A stretch of 64,000 nucleotides of DNA from JBHOQX01 sp042408595 (GCA_042408595.1 JBHOQX010000100.1:1-64000), one strand, 5' to 3'; shown: positions 51,263-61,050, counted from the first letter of the stretch. Notes: generated by a model from the letters alone, not told the origin. Made by a program: numbers and translations.

Positions 51263-52282
51263 ATGGCAAACCGCCTTCTCGCGCTTCTACAGCAGGACGG
51301 CCCGATCGTCGCCGATGGCGGCATGGGGACGATGCTGATGAGCGCCGGCCTGCGGTTCGGCGACCCGCCGGAGCGGTGGAACGTGCTTGACGAGCGGCGC
51401 GAGACGGTGCGGGCCATCCACCGCAGCTACCGCGACGCCGGCGCCCAGATCGTTCTGACCAACAGCTTCGGCGGCAATCCGTTTCGCCTGAAACTCCATG
51501 ATTTGCAGGAACAGGTCTTCGAGTTGAACCAGGCGGCGGCGCAGCTGGCGCGCGAGGCGGTCGGCGAGGGTGTGGCCGTCGCCGGCTCGATCGGGCCAAG
51601 CGGCGAGCTGTTCGCGCCGATGGGGGCGCTCACCCACGACGCGGCGGTCGACGGCTTCGCGGCGCAGGCGGCCGGGCTGGCGGCCGGCGGCGTGGACGCG
51701 CTGTGGGTGGAGACGATGAGCGATCTGCGCGAGGTGCGCGCGGCGGTCGAAGGCGCCCGGCGCGCCGCCCCGGGGCTGCCGGTCGTCGCAACGCTGACCT
51801 TCGGCAGGCGTGGTGTCACGGTGATGGGTGTCAGCCCGGCGGAGGCCACCGCGGCGCTGCTGGAGCTTGGCGTCGCCGCCGGCGGCGGGAACTGTGGCAA
51901 CGGCCCGGCGGAGATCGAGTCGGTGATCGCCGGGATGGCGGCGCTGGCAGGTCGGCCGGCGGAGCCCAGCGTTCGGCGTTTGATGACGCCAGCCGTCGGC
52001 CTTCCGCTCGTCGCCAAAAGCAACGCCGGGCTGCCGGAGATGATCGACGGGCGGGCGGTCTACAACGCGACACCGGAGGTGATGGCCGGGTACGCCCGGC
52101 GAGTGCGAGCGCTCGGTGCGACGATCATCGGCGCGTGCTGCGGCAGCACGCCGGCCCACATCGCGGCGATGGCCCGCGCGCTGCGCGACCTGCCGCCGCT
52201 CGATCCGGCGGAGGTGGCGCCGGGCGCGCCGATCGCCCGACGGGGCGGCACAACGGCGGTTGACCGCGATCCAGAGGACTAA
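51263..52282 (+). CDS. Homocysteine S-methyltransferase family protein
   Basis: 339 residues. Homocysteine-binding TIM barrel of the MetH N-terminal/BHMT/MmuM family: VADGGMGTMLMSAGL, ILTNSFGGNPFRL-type sequence (QIVLTNSFGGNPFRLKLHDL), VAGSIGPSGELFAPMG. The zinc Cys residues are seen in GGGNCGNGPAEI and GACCGSTPAHIAAM. Only this one domain is present, so it transfers a methyl group to homocysteine from an unknown donor or partner protein. The ATG at 51263 begins the fold; the upstream frame to 51206 looks spurious. Confidence 0.9.
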   Translation: MANRLLALLQQDGPIVADGGMGTMLMSAGLRFGDPPERWNVLDERRETVRAIHRSYRDAGAQIVLTNSFGGNPFRLKLHDLQEQVFELNQAAAQLAREAVGEGVAVAGSIGPSGELFAPMGALTHDAAVDGFAAQAAGLAAGGVDALWVETMSDLREVRAAVEGARRAAPGLPVVATLTFGRRGVTVMGVSPAEATAALLELGVAAGGGNCGNGPAEIESVIAGMAALAGRPAEPSVRRLMTPAVGLPLVAKSNAGLPEMIDGRAVYNATPEVMAGYARRVRALGATIIGACCGSTPAHIAAMARALRDLPPLDPAEVAPGAPIARRGGTTAVDRDPED

Positions 52283-52876
52283 CCGGTCTAGGGGCGCTCT
52301 GGCGCACGTCGCCCGCGACGCGCACGACGTGGCCGGCACAGCGGCGTGGCCGGGACGCGCCCCGGCGCGGCTGCCAGAGGACGACTCCTCCCCCTGCACC
52401 TCCCTGGCCAGTATCGCAGGCGACGCGCGCCAGGCGGAAACCGAGCGTCGTTGTCATCCGCGATGACCGACGCGACCAGGCGGTCAGCGGGCTTGGTCAG
52501 GGATTGCGGAAGGGGACCGGCGTACGGTTGAGCATGGCATCTGAGCGCTCAATCTGCCGACCCTCGCCTGGCGTCCAGCACGCCCTTCGTGGCGCGCTGA
52601 CCCGCGCCGAGACGATCACCGGCGGGCTGGGACCGCCGCTGGAACTGCGCCGCACCGGCTACGGCGCGCGCGAAACCTGCCTCGCCGCGTGTTCAGTCGT
52701 CATCCACGAGCCGCGCTTCCAGCCGGTCTTGCCTGAGACCCCGCTGAGCGTCCCCGCTTCTTGTGTTCGACCATGGGGCAGGGAACCCCATCTCGACGTT
52801 CGGCGGCGGTGGTGGCCCACGGTACGCTCCATCGTGTATACTATCGCCAGGTGAAAGTACGCCGCAGGGTCTGACC
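52283..52876. other. Long intergenic region before the sensor kinase
   Basis: 594 bases. No gene convinces: a 116-codon frame (52504-52854) has no ribosome site and no family-like sequence. A TATACT at 52837-52842, 35 bases before the kinase start, is a candidate -10 with a poor -35. Confidence 0.45.
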
Positions 52877-55348
52877 GTGGACCAGAAACGTATCCTGCTC
52901 GTCGAAGATGACCGGCGGGGGGCGCGTAGCCTGCGGCCGCGCCTCCAACGCCTTGGGTATGGTGTCGTTGGAATCGCGAGCGATAGCGAGACAGCGCTAC
53001 AGCTCACGGAAACGCTGCGCCCCGATCTGGTGCTGATCGACTTGCATAGCTGGGTGAGCGTCGGTTGCAGCGCCGCTGCCGAACAGCTCGCAGCCCGCCA
53101 ACACGTTCCGGTCGTCTGCGTCGCCAGCAGCGCTGACGAAGCCAGCATGGCGTACGCACTGCGCGCCGAACCGTATGGCTATCTGATCCGCCCGTTCGGC
53201 GCCCCGGAGCTGCGGGCAGTGATCGAGATGGCAATCGCCCGTTTCGCTGCCGAGCAACGCCAGCGCGCCCGCGAGCGTTTCTTGGCCGACGCCGGCGCGG
53301 TGCTGGTCTCATCGCTCGATTACGCAACGACCCTCCAGAGCGTCACCCGCCTGGTTGTACCGGCCCACGCCGACTGGTGCTCGGTGCTGCTGCTCAACCG
53401 CGAAGGCCGCCTTGAACGGGTGGCGCTCGCCTGCGACGATCCGGAGAAGCGCCGGGTGACGCGTGCGCTGGATGCTTACGCCTTAAGCTCCGACCAGGCG
53501 TTCAGCTACGGCGAGGCGCTCCGCGCCGGCCGCTCGCGGTTGCTGCCGGAGATCACGCCTGAGATAAACGCGGCCCGTGCCGTCAATCGTGAGCACTTCG
53601 TACTCATGGAGCGCCTCGGCCTTCGCTCGATGGTCTTCGTGCCGCTCCAGGCCCGCGGTCGCCCGCTGGGCATCCTCTCGCTCGCCACGATCAGCTCGCC
53701 AAGGCGCTACGGCCCGGACGACCTGGCGCTCGCCGAGGCTTTGGCGCAGCGCGTCGCCCTGGCGATCGACAACGCCCGTCTCTACCACGAGGCCCAGGAG
53801 GCGATCGCCCGCCGCGATGAGACCCTGGCGCTGCTCGACACCATGTTCGCCAGCGCCCCGGTCGGCGTGGCGTTCCTCGATACCGACCTGCGCTATGTGC
53901 GCGTCAACCGCGCGCTAGCCGAGATCAACAACCGGCCGATCGAGGCCCACATCGGCCGGCGCTTCCGCGACCTTGAGCCGCTGATGGCCGAACGCCACGA
54001 GCCGCTGATGCGCGCGGTGCTGCAGACCGGCCAGCCCCTGAAGGATATCGAGATTGGCGGGCCGCGCCCCGGCGCCCCCAATCAGTCCGGCGCCTGGCTG
54101 ATCAGCTACTACCCGGTCTGCACACCGGACAGCAGACCGCTCGGCATCGGCGCGGTCGTACTCGACATCACTGAGCGCAAGCAGGCCGAGCGCGACCGCC
54201 TGTCGTTCGAACGGCGGCTGCTGGAAACGCAGCGGCTGGAGAGCCTGGGTGTGCTGGCCGGCGGGATCGCCCACGATTTCAACAACCTGCTGGCGATCAT
54301 CATCGGCAACGTCGGCCTGGCGCAGCTCGACCTGCCGCCCGACAGCCCGCTGGCCGAGCCGCTGGCACAGGTCGACAACGCCGCCCATCGCGCCGCCGAC
54401 TTGACCCGCCAGATGCTGGCCTACGCCGGCTACGGCCATTTCGCGATGCAGCCGCTCCAGCTCAACCGCCTCATCCGGGACATGGCCACGCTGCTGCACA
54501 CCTCCACCGGCCGAGCCGACCCGCCGGTTTACCAGCTTGCGCCGGAACTGCCGATGGTCGAGGGGGACGCCTCGCAGATCCGCCAGGCGCTGCTGGCGCT
54601 GGTGACGAACGCCGCCGAAGCGCTCAGCGAGGCGAGTGGCACGATCACCATCAGCACCGGCGAGCGCCTGGTGAGCCGCCAGGAGCTGGCGACCGCGCAG
54701 CTCGGGAACGACCTGCCCGAAGGGGTGTATGTCTACCTGAAGGTGACCGACACCGGCTGCGGCATGGACAATGCCACGCTGTCGCGCATCTTCGATCCAT
54801 TCTTTACAACGAAATTCGTCGGGCGCGGGCTCGGTCTGCCCGCCGTGATGGGCATCGTGCGCAGGCACCACGGCGCGCTCAAGGTGACCTCCCGCCAAGG
54901 CGTCGGCACGACCGTAACGATCCTGCTGCCGCGAAGCAGGGACCGTGGGCCGGCGAGCGACGGGCGGCCGCCGCGGCGCGCGCCGACCGAGCAGACGCTG
55001 GTGCTTCTACTGGACGACGATCCGCACAGCCGCGACCAGGCGATTCGCGCCCTGGAGCAGGCCGGCTACCTCGTGCGCGCAGCCGGCGCAAGCGCCATTG
55101 AACTGCTGCAAACCTGCCGCGGCGACGCCGCCTGCGTCCTGGTCGATCCGCTGCTGCCCACGGTCGACCAGGCGGCGCTGGCGCGGGAACTGCGCGTGCT
55201 CCGGGAGACAACGCCGCTTGTTTATCTGGGCGCCCCGCCGCCCACACACGAGATGTTAGCCGGGCCGGCGATCGTCGTCCCCCGGCCGTTCTCGCCGGAT
55301 GAATTACTGGCGGCGGTGCAGCAGGCGCTGGGGCGGAGCGAACCATGA
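52877..55348 (+). CDS. Hybrid sensor histidine kinase (REC-GAF-PAS-HisKA-HATPase-REC)
   Basis: 823 residues, cytoplasmic, no membrane helix. Receiver 1 at ~1-125 (ILLVEDDRRGA, phospho-Asp in LVLIDLH). GAF at ~160-310 (ALAEALAQRVALAIDNARLY at its end). PAS at ~325-440 (GVAFLDTDLRYVRVNRAL). HisKA with GGIAHDFNNLLAIIIGNV (phospho-His). ATPase with LVTNAAEALSEA, VTDTGCGMD, IFDPFFTTKFVGRGLGL and VGTTVTILLP. C-terminal receiver at ~705-820 (VLLLDDDPHS, Asp in VLVDPLLP). In both receivers the conserved Lys before Pro-Phe is Arg (LIRPFG, VPRPFS), which is unusual. The start is GTG 52877. Its stop overlaps the next ATG. Signal and target unknown. Confidence 0.9.
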   Translation: MDQKRILLVEDDRRGARSLRPRLQRLGYGVVGIASDSETALQLTETLRPDLVLIDLHSWVSVGCSAAAEQLAARQHVPVVCVASSADEASMAYALRAEPYGYLIRPFGAPELRAVIEMAIARFAAEQRQRARERFLADAGAVLVSSLDYATTLQSVTRLVVPAHADWCSVLLLNREGRLERVALACDDPEKRRVTRALDAYALSSDQAFSYGEALRAGRSRLLPEITPEINAARAVNREHFVLMERLGLRSMVFVPLQARGRPLGILSLATISSPRRYGPDDLALAEALAQRVALAIDNARLYHEAQEAIARRDETLALLDTMFASAPVGVAFLDTDLRYVRVNRALAEINNRPIEAHIGRRFRDLEPLMAERHEPLMRAVLQTGQPLKDIEIGGPRPGAPNQSGAWLISYYPVCTPDSRPLGIGAVVLDITERKQAERDRLSFERRLLETQRLESLGVLAGGIAHDFNNLLAIIIGNVGLAQLDLPPDSPLAEPLAQVDNAAHRAADLTRQMLAYAGYGHFAMQPLQLNRLIRDMATLLHTSTGRADPPVYQLAPELPMVEGDASQIRQALLALVTNAAEALSEASGTITISTGERLVSRQELATAQLGNDLPEGVYVYLKVTDTGCGMDNATLSRIFDPFFTTKFVGRGLGLPAVMGIVRRHHGALKVTSRQGVGTTVTILLPRSRDRGPASDGRPPRRAPTEQTLVLLLDDDPHSRDQAIRALEQAGYLVRAAGASAIELLQTCRGDAACVLVDPLLPTVDQAALARELRVLRETTPLVYLGAPPPTHEMLAGPAIVVPRPFSPDELLAAVQQALGRSEP

Positions 55349-56277
55349 GCGCCGCCCCGGCCCGCCCGATCCGGCGCACCGTCGGGCCGGAGGACGCCGG
55401 CCGCCCGCTGCTGGAGCTGGTGGCCGCCGCGCTTGGTGACCGCGCCATCGCCGGGCGGCTGATGGCCCGCGGCGGGCTGTGGATGGACGGCGCGCGCGTC
55501 CGCGACGGGGCAGCTCTTGCGCCTCTGGGAAGCCTGCTTGTCATCCAGCCGCCACCCGATGGCCGCTACCGCGACCCGTTGGTCGAGCCGGGCATGGTCT
55601 TGTACGAAGACGCGGCGCTGATCGCCCTGCACAAACCGCCCGACACCTATGTGGACGAAGCGCCGTGGGACGCCGAGGGCAACCTGCTCGTCGCCCTGGC
55701 CCGCTTCCTGGCCGCGCGCGACGGCGCCGCCCCCCGGATGCACGCGGCGCACCGACTCGACCGCGACACCAGCGGCGTGCTGCTGATCTCGAAAGACCCG
55801 GCGGTCAACGCATCACTCCAGCGCGCCTTCGCCGGCGGGCAGGTCCACAAGGCGTACCTGGCGCTCTGCGCTGGCGAGCCACCGGCGGACGCCTGGACGA
55901 TCGAGACCGGGCACGGGCGCAGCGCCCACGGGCGCTTCCGCGTCTACCCACGCGAGGAGGTCGGCCGGGCGCTGCCGGATGGCAGCCGCGTCAAGCTCAT
56001 GCGGACGCGCTTCGAGGTGCTGCGGCGGCTGGGCGACGCCGCGCTGCTCCGGGCCGTCCCCGAGACCGGGCGCACCCACCAGATCCGGCTGCACCTGGCG
56101 CACACCGGGCACCCGCTGATCGGCGACTTGAAATACGGCGGGCCGGGCGCGTGGCGCGGCAAGCACTGCCCGTTTCACCTGCTGCACGCCGCCCGGCTGG
56201 AGCTGCCACACCCCCACGGCGGCCGGCTGGTCGTCGAAGCCCCCCCGCCGCCGTGGGCGGCGGCGTGCGACAGGTAA
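55345..56277 (+). CDS. RluA-family pseudouridine synthase
   Basis: 310 residues. Catalytic Asp in AAHRLDRDTSGVLLIS, with LIALHKPPDTYVDEAP before it, and GRTHQIRLHLAHTGHPLIGD and FHLLHAARLELPHP after it, the family signatures. An N-terminal ~80-residue part resembles a degenerate S4-type region (AGRLMARGGLWMDGARVRDG). RNA target (23S rRNA or tRNA) cannot be told. The ATG at 55345 overlaps the kinase stop (ATGA), so the genes are coupled. Confidence 0.9.
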   Translation: MSAAPARPIRRTVGPEDAGRPLLELVAAALGDRAIAGRLMARGGLWMDGARVRDGAALAPLGSLLVIQPPPDGRYRDPLVEPGMVLYEDAALIALHKPPDTYVDEAPWDAEGNLLVALARFLAARDGAAPRMHAAHRLDRDTSGVLLISKDPAVNASLQRAFAGGQVHKAYLALCAGEPPADAWTIETGHGRSAHGRFRVYPREEVGRALPDGSRVKLMRTRFEVLRRLGDAALLRAVPETGRTHQIRLHLAHTGHPLIGDLKYGGPGAWRGKHCPFHLLHAARLELPHPHGGRLVVEAPPPPWAAACDR

Positions 56278-56324
56278 CGCGCCACCTTCCGATGCTGCCA
56301 CGCAGCACGTGCTCAACGCTGAAT

Positions 56325-57668
56325 TCAGGGCGTCAAACGATCAAAAATCATCCCGGCAACATTCTGGCTGATCGCGGCGGCCGGCGCGGCCTGGTAGTTG
56401 CTCAGCGTGATCACTACCACGCCATCATCCGGGAAACGCGTGATATTGGTCGAAAAGCCGGACACCAGGCCATCGTGCAGCTGCGCGCGCCGCCCGAAGA
56501 GCCGCGCGACTTTCCAGCCGTAGCCGTAGTCGTTGCGAAACGGCGTGAACATCGCCTGCTGGAGCGCTGGCGGCAGCAGCCGCCCTGCGGCCAACGCCCG
56601 GTCCCACTTCAACAGATCGCCGACGGTCGAGGAGAGCGCACCAGCGGCGAAGAGTGTGGTCAGGTCGAGCGGCGCGGCCCGGTCGCCGGGGGTAACATAG
56701 CCGATCGCGCGGCCAGAGATGCCGAGCGGGTCGTGGTCGTAGCCGGTATGCTCCATGCCAAGAGGGCCGAAGATGCGGCGGGTCAGGAACGACTCGTAGC
56801 TTTCGCCGGATACCCGTTCGATGATCGCGCCGAGCAGCACATAGCCAGAGTTGCAGTAGCTGTAATCCGTGCCGGGCGCGAAGTTGAGCGGCAGGTCGCG
56901 AAAGCGAGCGATCAGTTGCGTGGGAGTCGCTGGCTGGCCCTCGGTGGCGTCAAAATCGTCGAAATCGGTGTAATTCGGCAGGCCGGAGGTGTGCGTCAGC
57001 AGATGGCGGATGGTGATCGGCGCCCAGGCCGGCGGGCAGTTGTCCAGGTAGCGGCAGGCCGGATCTTCCAGGCTGAGCTTGCCGTCCGCCGCCAGCAGCA
57101 GGATCGCCATCGCGGTAAACTGCTTGGTGATCGAGCCCAGGCGAAAGATCGTCTGCGGCGTGTTCGGCACGCCGCGATCGGCATCCGCCATGCCGAAGCC
57201 CCCCTGGAACAGCACCTGACCATCGCGGGCGGCGAGCACCACCCCGCTGAAGGCGCCGCTGTCGGCCTGGGCTTGCAGGTAGGCGCCGATCCGCTGCGCG
57301 AGCGCCCCGGCATTCGGCGACGCAGTGGGCGTTGGCACAACCGCAGCACCGACCAGCGGCGCGGGGGTGGGCGGCGGCGCGGTCGGGCGCGGCGCGGGGG
57401 TGGGCGGCGGCGCGGTCGGGCGCGGTGCGGGGGTGGGCGTGATTCGGTTCGCGGCCGCAGCAGTCGCCTGCTGCTCCTGCTCGCGCACGGTGGGCGTGCG
57501 GGTGCGGTAGGCGGCGGCCGTCTGCGCGGCGGCCAGGTTGAGGCTGCGAATCTGCGCCGGTGGTGCGAGCAACGTGGGCGCGGCGGGCGGGGCCAGCAGC
57601 GCGCCGGCCATGATCGCCAGCGGGACGCCACACACCACCACCAGCACTGCCTTCAGCCGGCTGGACAC
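56325..57668 (-). CDS. Exported beta-lactamase-fold serine hydrolase
   Basis: 447 residues. N-terminal signal or anchor helix (VLVVVCGVPLAIMAGALLAP), a ~70-residue Thr/Pro linker with a repeated TPAPRPTAPPP unit, then a class C/PBP4*-type domain. Motifs: Ser-x-x-Lys in FRLGSITKQFTAM, Tyr-x-Asn in YSYCNSGYVLLG, and the third-box His-Asp-Gly in QLHDGLVSGFST. Such proteins are D-aminopeptidases, esterases or penicillin-binding proteins rather than true beta-lactamases. The start is GTG at 57668 with GAGG upstream. Convergent with the RluA gene. Confidence 0.9.
   Translation of the reverse strand: MSSRLKAVLVVVCGVPLAIMAGALLAPPAAPTLLAPPAQIRSLNLAAAQTAAAYRTRTPTVREQEQQATAAAANRITPTPAPRPTAPPPTPAPRPTAPPPTPAPLVGAAVVPTPTASPNAGALAQRIGAYLQAQADSGAFSGVVLAARDGQVLFQGGFGMADADRGVPNTPQTIFRLGSITKQFTAMAILLLAADGKLSLEDPACRYLDNCPPAWAPITIRHLLTHTSGLPNYTDFDDFDATEGQPATPTQLIARFRDLPLNFAPGTDYSYCNSGYVLLGAIIERVSGESYESFLTRRIFGPLGMEHTGYDHDPLGISGRAIGYVTPGDRAAPLDLTTLFAAGALSSTVGDLLKWDRALAAGRLLPPALQQAMFTPFRNDYGYGWKVARLFGRRAQLHDGLVSGFSTNITRFPDDGVVVITLSNYQAAPAAAISQNVAGMIFDRLTP
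57361..57437. repeat. 33-bp tandem repeat in the serine hydrolase linker
   Basis: Two and a third near-identical 33-base copies code the unit TPAPRPTAPPP on the minus strand, extending the linker between the membrane anchor and the catalytic domain. Confidence 0.85.
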
Positions 57669-57729
57669 AGAGGCCTCGCGTAGACAGGAACAGCCGTGCT
57701 GATTATACCGCGCTTTGCGCGTTTCGCAA

Positions 57730-57817
57730 CGAAAGACGACAGTCGATGGACGAAGGGGGCTTCGCTGAGCTGGCAGGGCTTTCCGAACGGCACAGCCAGC
57801 TTTCGTCGTTCGTCATC
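57730..57817. repeat. Word-repeat palindrome between hydrolase and GT4 genes
   Basis: CGAAAGA, CGACAGT, CGATGGA, CGAAGGG heptamers (57730-57757) are inverted at 57800-57817 as CTTTCGTCGTTCGTCATC. Confidence 0.55.
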
Positions 57818-57835
57818 TCAGGCCCGCCGCCCGCG

Positions 57836-59104
57836 CTACACCGCGATCGCCCGCGCGCCGACCGCCGCCTCGATCGTCGCGCAGTACAGGTCGAGCACCT
57901 CGCCCGCGACAGCCGGCCAGCCGAAGCGCTGCGCACGTGCGCGCGCCGCCGCCCCGAGCGACCCGGCCAGCGCCGGATCGGCCAGCACCTGCTCCAGGCG
58001 GTCGGTGAGCGCCACCGGATCGCCCGGCGGCGTCAGCAGGCCGCTGATGCCGTCTGCGATGGTGTAGGTCGGGCCGCCGGCGCACGTCGCGACCACCGGC
58101 CGGCCGCAGGCCATGCCCTCCAGCGCGGCCATCCCGAACGACTCGTAGTGCGACGGCATCGTGACCACATCGGCCGCGGCGTAGAACAGCGGCAGCCGGT
58201 CGTGCGGCTGCGCGCCTAGGAAACGTACCTGCCGCTCGACGCCGCGCGCCACGCGCAGGGCGTGCAGCCGGCGCTGCTCGGCGTTCCAGGCGCTCCGCTC
58301 GTGCTCGGCGGCCCCGCCGACCACCAGGGCCGACAGGTCGTCGCGCCATTCCGGGCGGCGCGCGCGCAGCAGCGCTACCGCCTCGATCAGTGCGTCGATC
58401 CCCTTCAGCGGCTCGATCCGCCCGACCAGCAGCAGCAGCCGGTGCGGCGCGGGCGGGAGACCGAGCGCCGCCCGGGCCACAGCGCTGTCGCGCGGCTGGA
58501 AGCGCCGTAGATCGACGCCGCACGGAATGACCCTCACCCGGTCACGCGCGGCGCCGCACAGCCAGATCAGGTCGGCCATATCCTGCGGCGTGGCGGCGAC
58601 CAGCGCATCTACCGCGTGGGCGATCCGCCACTCGATCGCGATCCGCCGCTCGGTCTCGCGCTCCTCGGCGCTGCGGGCGACGCGGTTCTTCAGCGCCCCG
58701 AGCGTATGGGCCATGTGTACCACCGGCGCGCCCCAGGCGCGGCGCAGCGCCAGCGCGGCCTCACCGCTGAGCCAATAGTGGCTGTGAATCAAGTCGTATT
58801 CCAGATCCTGGCCGTCCGCGAAACAGCGGACGTGGTTGATGAACTCCGGCAGGTGGTCCAGCAGCCAGTTCTTGTTGTAGGGGGCGGGCGGCCCGGCGCG
58901 CAGGTTGATTACCCGCGCGTTACGGTCGAGCGCGACGACCGTCGGCACACTCGGGTCCTGCAGGCGGGTGAAGATATCGACCGCCACGCCGCGGCGGCCC
59001 AATTCGCGGCTCAGTTCGCGGACATAGACATTCATTCCGCCGGCCTCTTTGCCGCCGAGCGTAGCGAGCGGGCTGCTGTGAGCCGAGATCATCGCGATTC
59101 GCAT
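57836..59104 (-). CDS. GT4-family glycosyltransferase
   Basis: 422 residues with two Rossmann lobes. N-terminal MISAHSSPLATLGGKEAGGM and NVYVRELSRELGRRGVAVDI (the Gly-rich loop of MshA/sucrose-phosphate-synthase-like GT4). DLIHSHYWLSGEAAL, VIPCGVDLRRFQP, LLLVGRIEPLKGIDALIEAV, and the donor-binding E-x7-E in HYESFGMAALEGMACGRPVV. It transfers a sugar from a nucleotide donor; acceptor unknown. The ATG at 59104 has CAGGAG four bases upstream. The GH13 gene lies upstream on the same strand, suggesting alpha-glucan or compatible-solute metabolism. Confidence 0.92.
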   Translation of the reverse strand: MRIAMISAHSSPLATLGGKEAGGMNVYVRELSRELGRRGVAVDIFTRLQDPSVPTVVALDRNARVINLRAGPPAPYNKNWLLDHLPEFINHVRCFADGQDLEYDLIHSHYWLSGEAALALRRAWGAPVVHMAHTLGALKNRVARSAEERETERRIAIEWRIAHAVDALVAATPQDMADLIWLCGAARDRVRVIPCGVDLRRFQPRDSAVARAALGLPPAPHRLLLLVGRIEPLKGIDALIEAVALLRARRPEWRDDLSALVVGGAAEHERSAWNAEQRRLHALRVARGVERQVRFLGAQPHDRLPLFYAAADVVTMPSHYESFGMAALEGMACGRPVVATCAGGPTYTIADGISGLLTPPGDPVALTDRLEQVLADPALAGSLGAAARARAQRFGWPAVAGEVLDLYCATIEAAVGARAIAV

Positions 59105-59306
59105 AGTGCTCCTGAAGATGCGCAAAAAAAACGATCATGGGCACAAATGACGCCGCACGGCCCGCCATGGCGCCGTGGGTCGCGCCGGCTTTCGCAGGAC
59201 ATAGCCGGCCCTTCTATTATACCCCCTCTCCGTATCCCCCTGGTTATGTACGCAGGAACCGGGCCGCGCGTCGCAGACAAGCCGGAGACAGTCAGATGTC
59301 GGTTCG

Positions 59307-59376
59307 TGATTGCCGATTGCCGATTGTCGATTGCAGATTGTCGGCCCGTCTGCTCGTCTGCCCGTCTGCCCGTCGC
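59307..59376. repeat. GATTGCC heptamers followed by CGTCTGCC octamers
   Basis: GATTGCC, GATTGCC, GATTGTC, GATTGCA, GATTGTC is followed at once by CGTCTGCT, CGTCTGCC, CGTCTGCC, CGTC. It lies just after the end of the GH13 gene on its strand. Confidence 0.7.
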
Positions 59377-59379
59377 CCC

Positions 59380-61050
59380 TCACACCCGCACCCAAATCTT
59401 GCCGAACGAGTCGGCGATCTCGATCTCCTTTGGCTCCTCGCCCACCTCTTCGTCATAATCGAGCAGCCACTCGTGCCACCGGCCCGGCTGGGGGAAGGGG
59501 ATGGCGACCATCTGCGGCGTTGGGCTGAAGTTGACCGCCACGACCACATTGCTGCCGACATCGTTCCAGCGATGGTAGACCAGCACCTTCTTCTCCGGAT
59601 CGACCACCAGCGGCTCGAAGGTGTTGCCGGTGAGCGCGCCCTGCGTGTGGCGCAGGTAGGCAAGCGCGGCGTAGTGCCGGTAAAGGGCCTGACCAGCGTC
59701 GCTCTCCAGGTTGTCCCAGGGGATCTTGCTCACATCAGTGGTCTTGGGGGCCTGCGCGCCGAACTCCTGCCCGTGGTAGAGCATCGGCACGCCCTGCGCC
59801 GTAAACAGCACAATCGCGCCGAGCATGCTCTTGCGCACCGCGCCGGCCTCGTCGATCGCCGGATTGGTGCGGACGAGCAAGGCGATTCGCTCCTCGTCAT
59901 GACTTTCGAGATAGTTGATCGCCTGAGCGTTGTCCGTATAGCCGTCCGGCGCAAAGGTGATCACACTGAGCACAGCATCCAGGTCGCCGTACTGATTGCC
60001 CTGATACTCGCCCTCGCGCAACTGCGCCGCCAGCACCCGCTGGAAGCGCCAGTGCCATGTGGCGTCCACCTCGGTGGCCCGCACCACCGCCCCGGTATCG
60101 CCGACCAGGTGCTCGCCGATCAGGTAGACGTGCGGCTTGGCCTGGCGCGCCGACCAGGCGATGAAACTCATGCCGCTCTCGCCGTCCCAATTGATCCCCT
60201 CGACATGATCGTAGCGGAAGCCGTCAATGTGAAACTCGCTCAGCCAGTAGGCCTGGATGTCGTGGATCAGCCGCTTGGTCGCGTCGTTCCAGTGGTTCAG
60301 GTCGGGGAAGCCCCAGGGGTTGCTGTCGCTGCCCATGTACGGGTTCTGATCGTAGGGGTAGAGCAGGTTCAGCGGCGAGTCGCTGGTCGTGTGGTTGAAT
60401 ACCATATCCAGAATGACGCCGATACCGCGCTGGTGTGCCGCATCCACCAGCCGCTTCAGATCCTCGGGTGTGCCGTAGGAGCTCTCCGGCGCGAAGAAAT
60501 ATGCCGGGTTGTAGCCCCAACTCCGGTCCCCTGGGAACTCCTGGATCGGCATCAGCTCGATGGCGTCCACCCCGAGGCCGGCCAGGTGGTCGAGTCGTTC
60601 CATCACGCCGGCGAAGGTGCCGTCCGGGCTGAAGTCGCCGACGTGCAGCTCGTAGATCACCAGTTCGTTCAGCGGCTTGATGTGGAAGTCGCCATCGTTC
60701 CACCGGTAGGGCGCCGCGCCGATCTCGATCAACGCATGGGGCTGCGGCGAGCCTTCGGCCCAGCGCAGCCGCCGGGCGTACGGGTCGGCGATCACGGTCT
60801 CGCCGTCCAGCACGAACTGGTACCCGTAGGTCCCCGGCGCCAGCCGCTTCTCGATCCACCACAGGCCGCTCTCGTCAACCGCCAGCGGGTCGGCGTCGCG
60901 GTTCCAGTCGTTGAAGTCCCCGATCAGGTGGACGCTCTGTTTCCAGGGCGCCCACAGCGCAAATGTGACGCGGCCATCCCCCCGGTCGGCGGCGCCATGC
61001 GGCGTGCCCTCGGGCGCTGGGCGCGCCTCGGGCCGAGTATAAGACGTCAT
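59380..61050 (-). CDS. GH13 alpha-glucan-acting enzyme with CBM48
   Basis: 556 residues. CBM48-like N-terminus ~25-115 (VHLIGDFNDWNRDADPL, TYGYQFVLDGE). GH13 barrel with LNELVIYELHVGDFSPDGTF, VILDMVFNHTTSDSPL, the nucleophile Asp in IDGFRYDHVEG, the acid Glu in VYLIGEHLVGD and the third Asp in NYLESHDEERIAL. A C-terminal beta domain follows. This layout fits branching enzyme or maltooligosyltrehalose hydrolase-like members; exact specificity is unclear. The ATG at 61050 has GGAAGG upstream and is preferred to upstream in-frame codons that lack one. Cytoplasmic (no signal peptide). Confidence 0.88.
   Translation of the reverse strand: MTSYTRPEARPAPEGTPHGAADRGDGRVTFALWAPWKQSVHLIGDFNDWNRDADPLAVDESGLWWIEKRLAPGTYGYQFVLDGETVIADPYARRLRWAEGSPQPHALIEIGAAPYRWNDGDFHIKPLNELVIYELHVGDFSPDGTFAGVMERLDHLAGLGVDAIELMPIQEFPGDRSWGYNPAYFFAPESSYGTPEDLKRLVDAAHQRGIGVILDMVFNHTTSDSPLNLLYPYDQNPYMGSDSNPWGFPDLNHWNDATKRLIHDIQAYWLSEFHIDGFRYDHVEGINWDGESGMSFIAWSARQAKPHVYLIGEHLVGDTGAVVRATEVDATWHWRFQRVLAAQLREGEYQGNQYGDLDAVLSVITFAPDGYTDNAQAINYLESHDEERIALLVRTNPAIDEAGAVRKSMLGAIVLFTAQGVPMLYHGQEFGAQAPKTTDVSKIPWDNLESDAGQALYRHYAALAYLRHTQGALTGNTFEPLVVDPEKKVLVYHRWNDVGSNVVVAVNFSPTPQMVAIPFPQPGRWHEWLLDYDEEVGEEPKEIEIADSFGKIWVRV

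Noticed and set aside
52504..52854. 116-codon frame before the hybrid kinase
   Set aside because: No ribosome site, no recognisable sequence, and a candidate promoter lies inside it.
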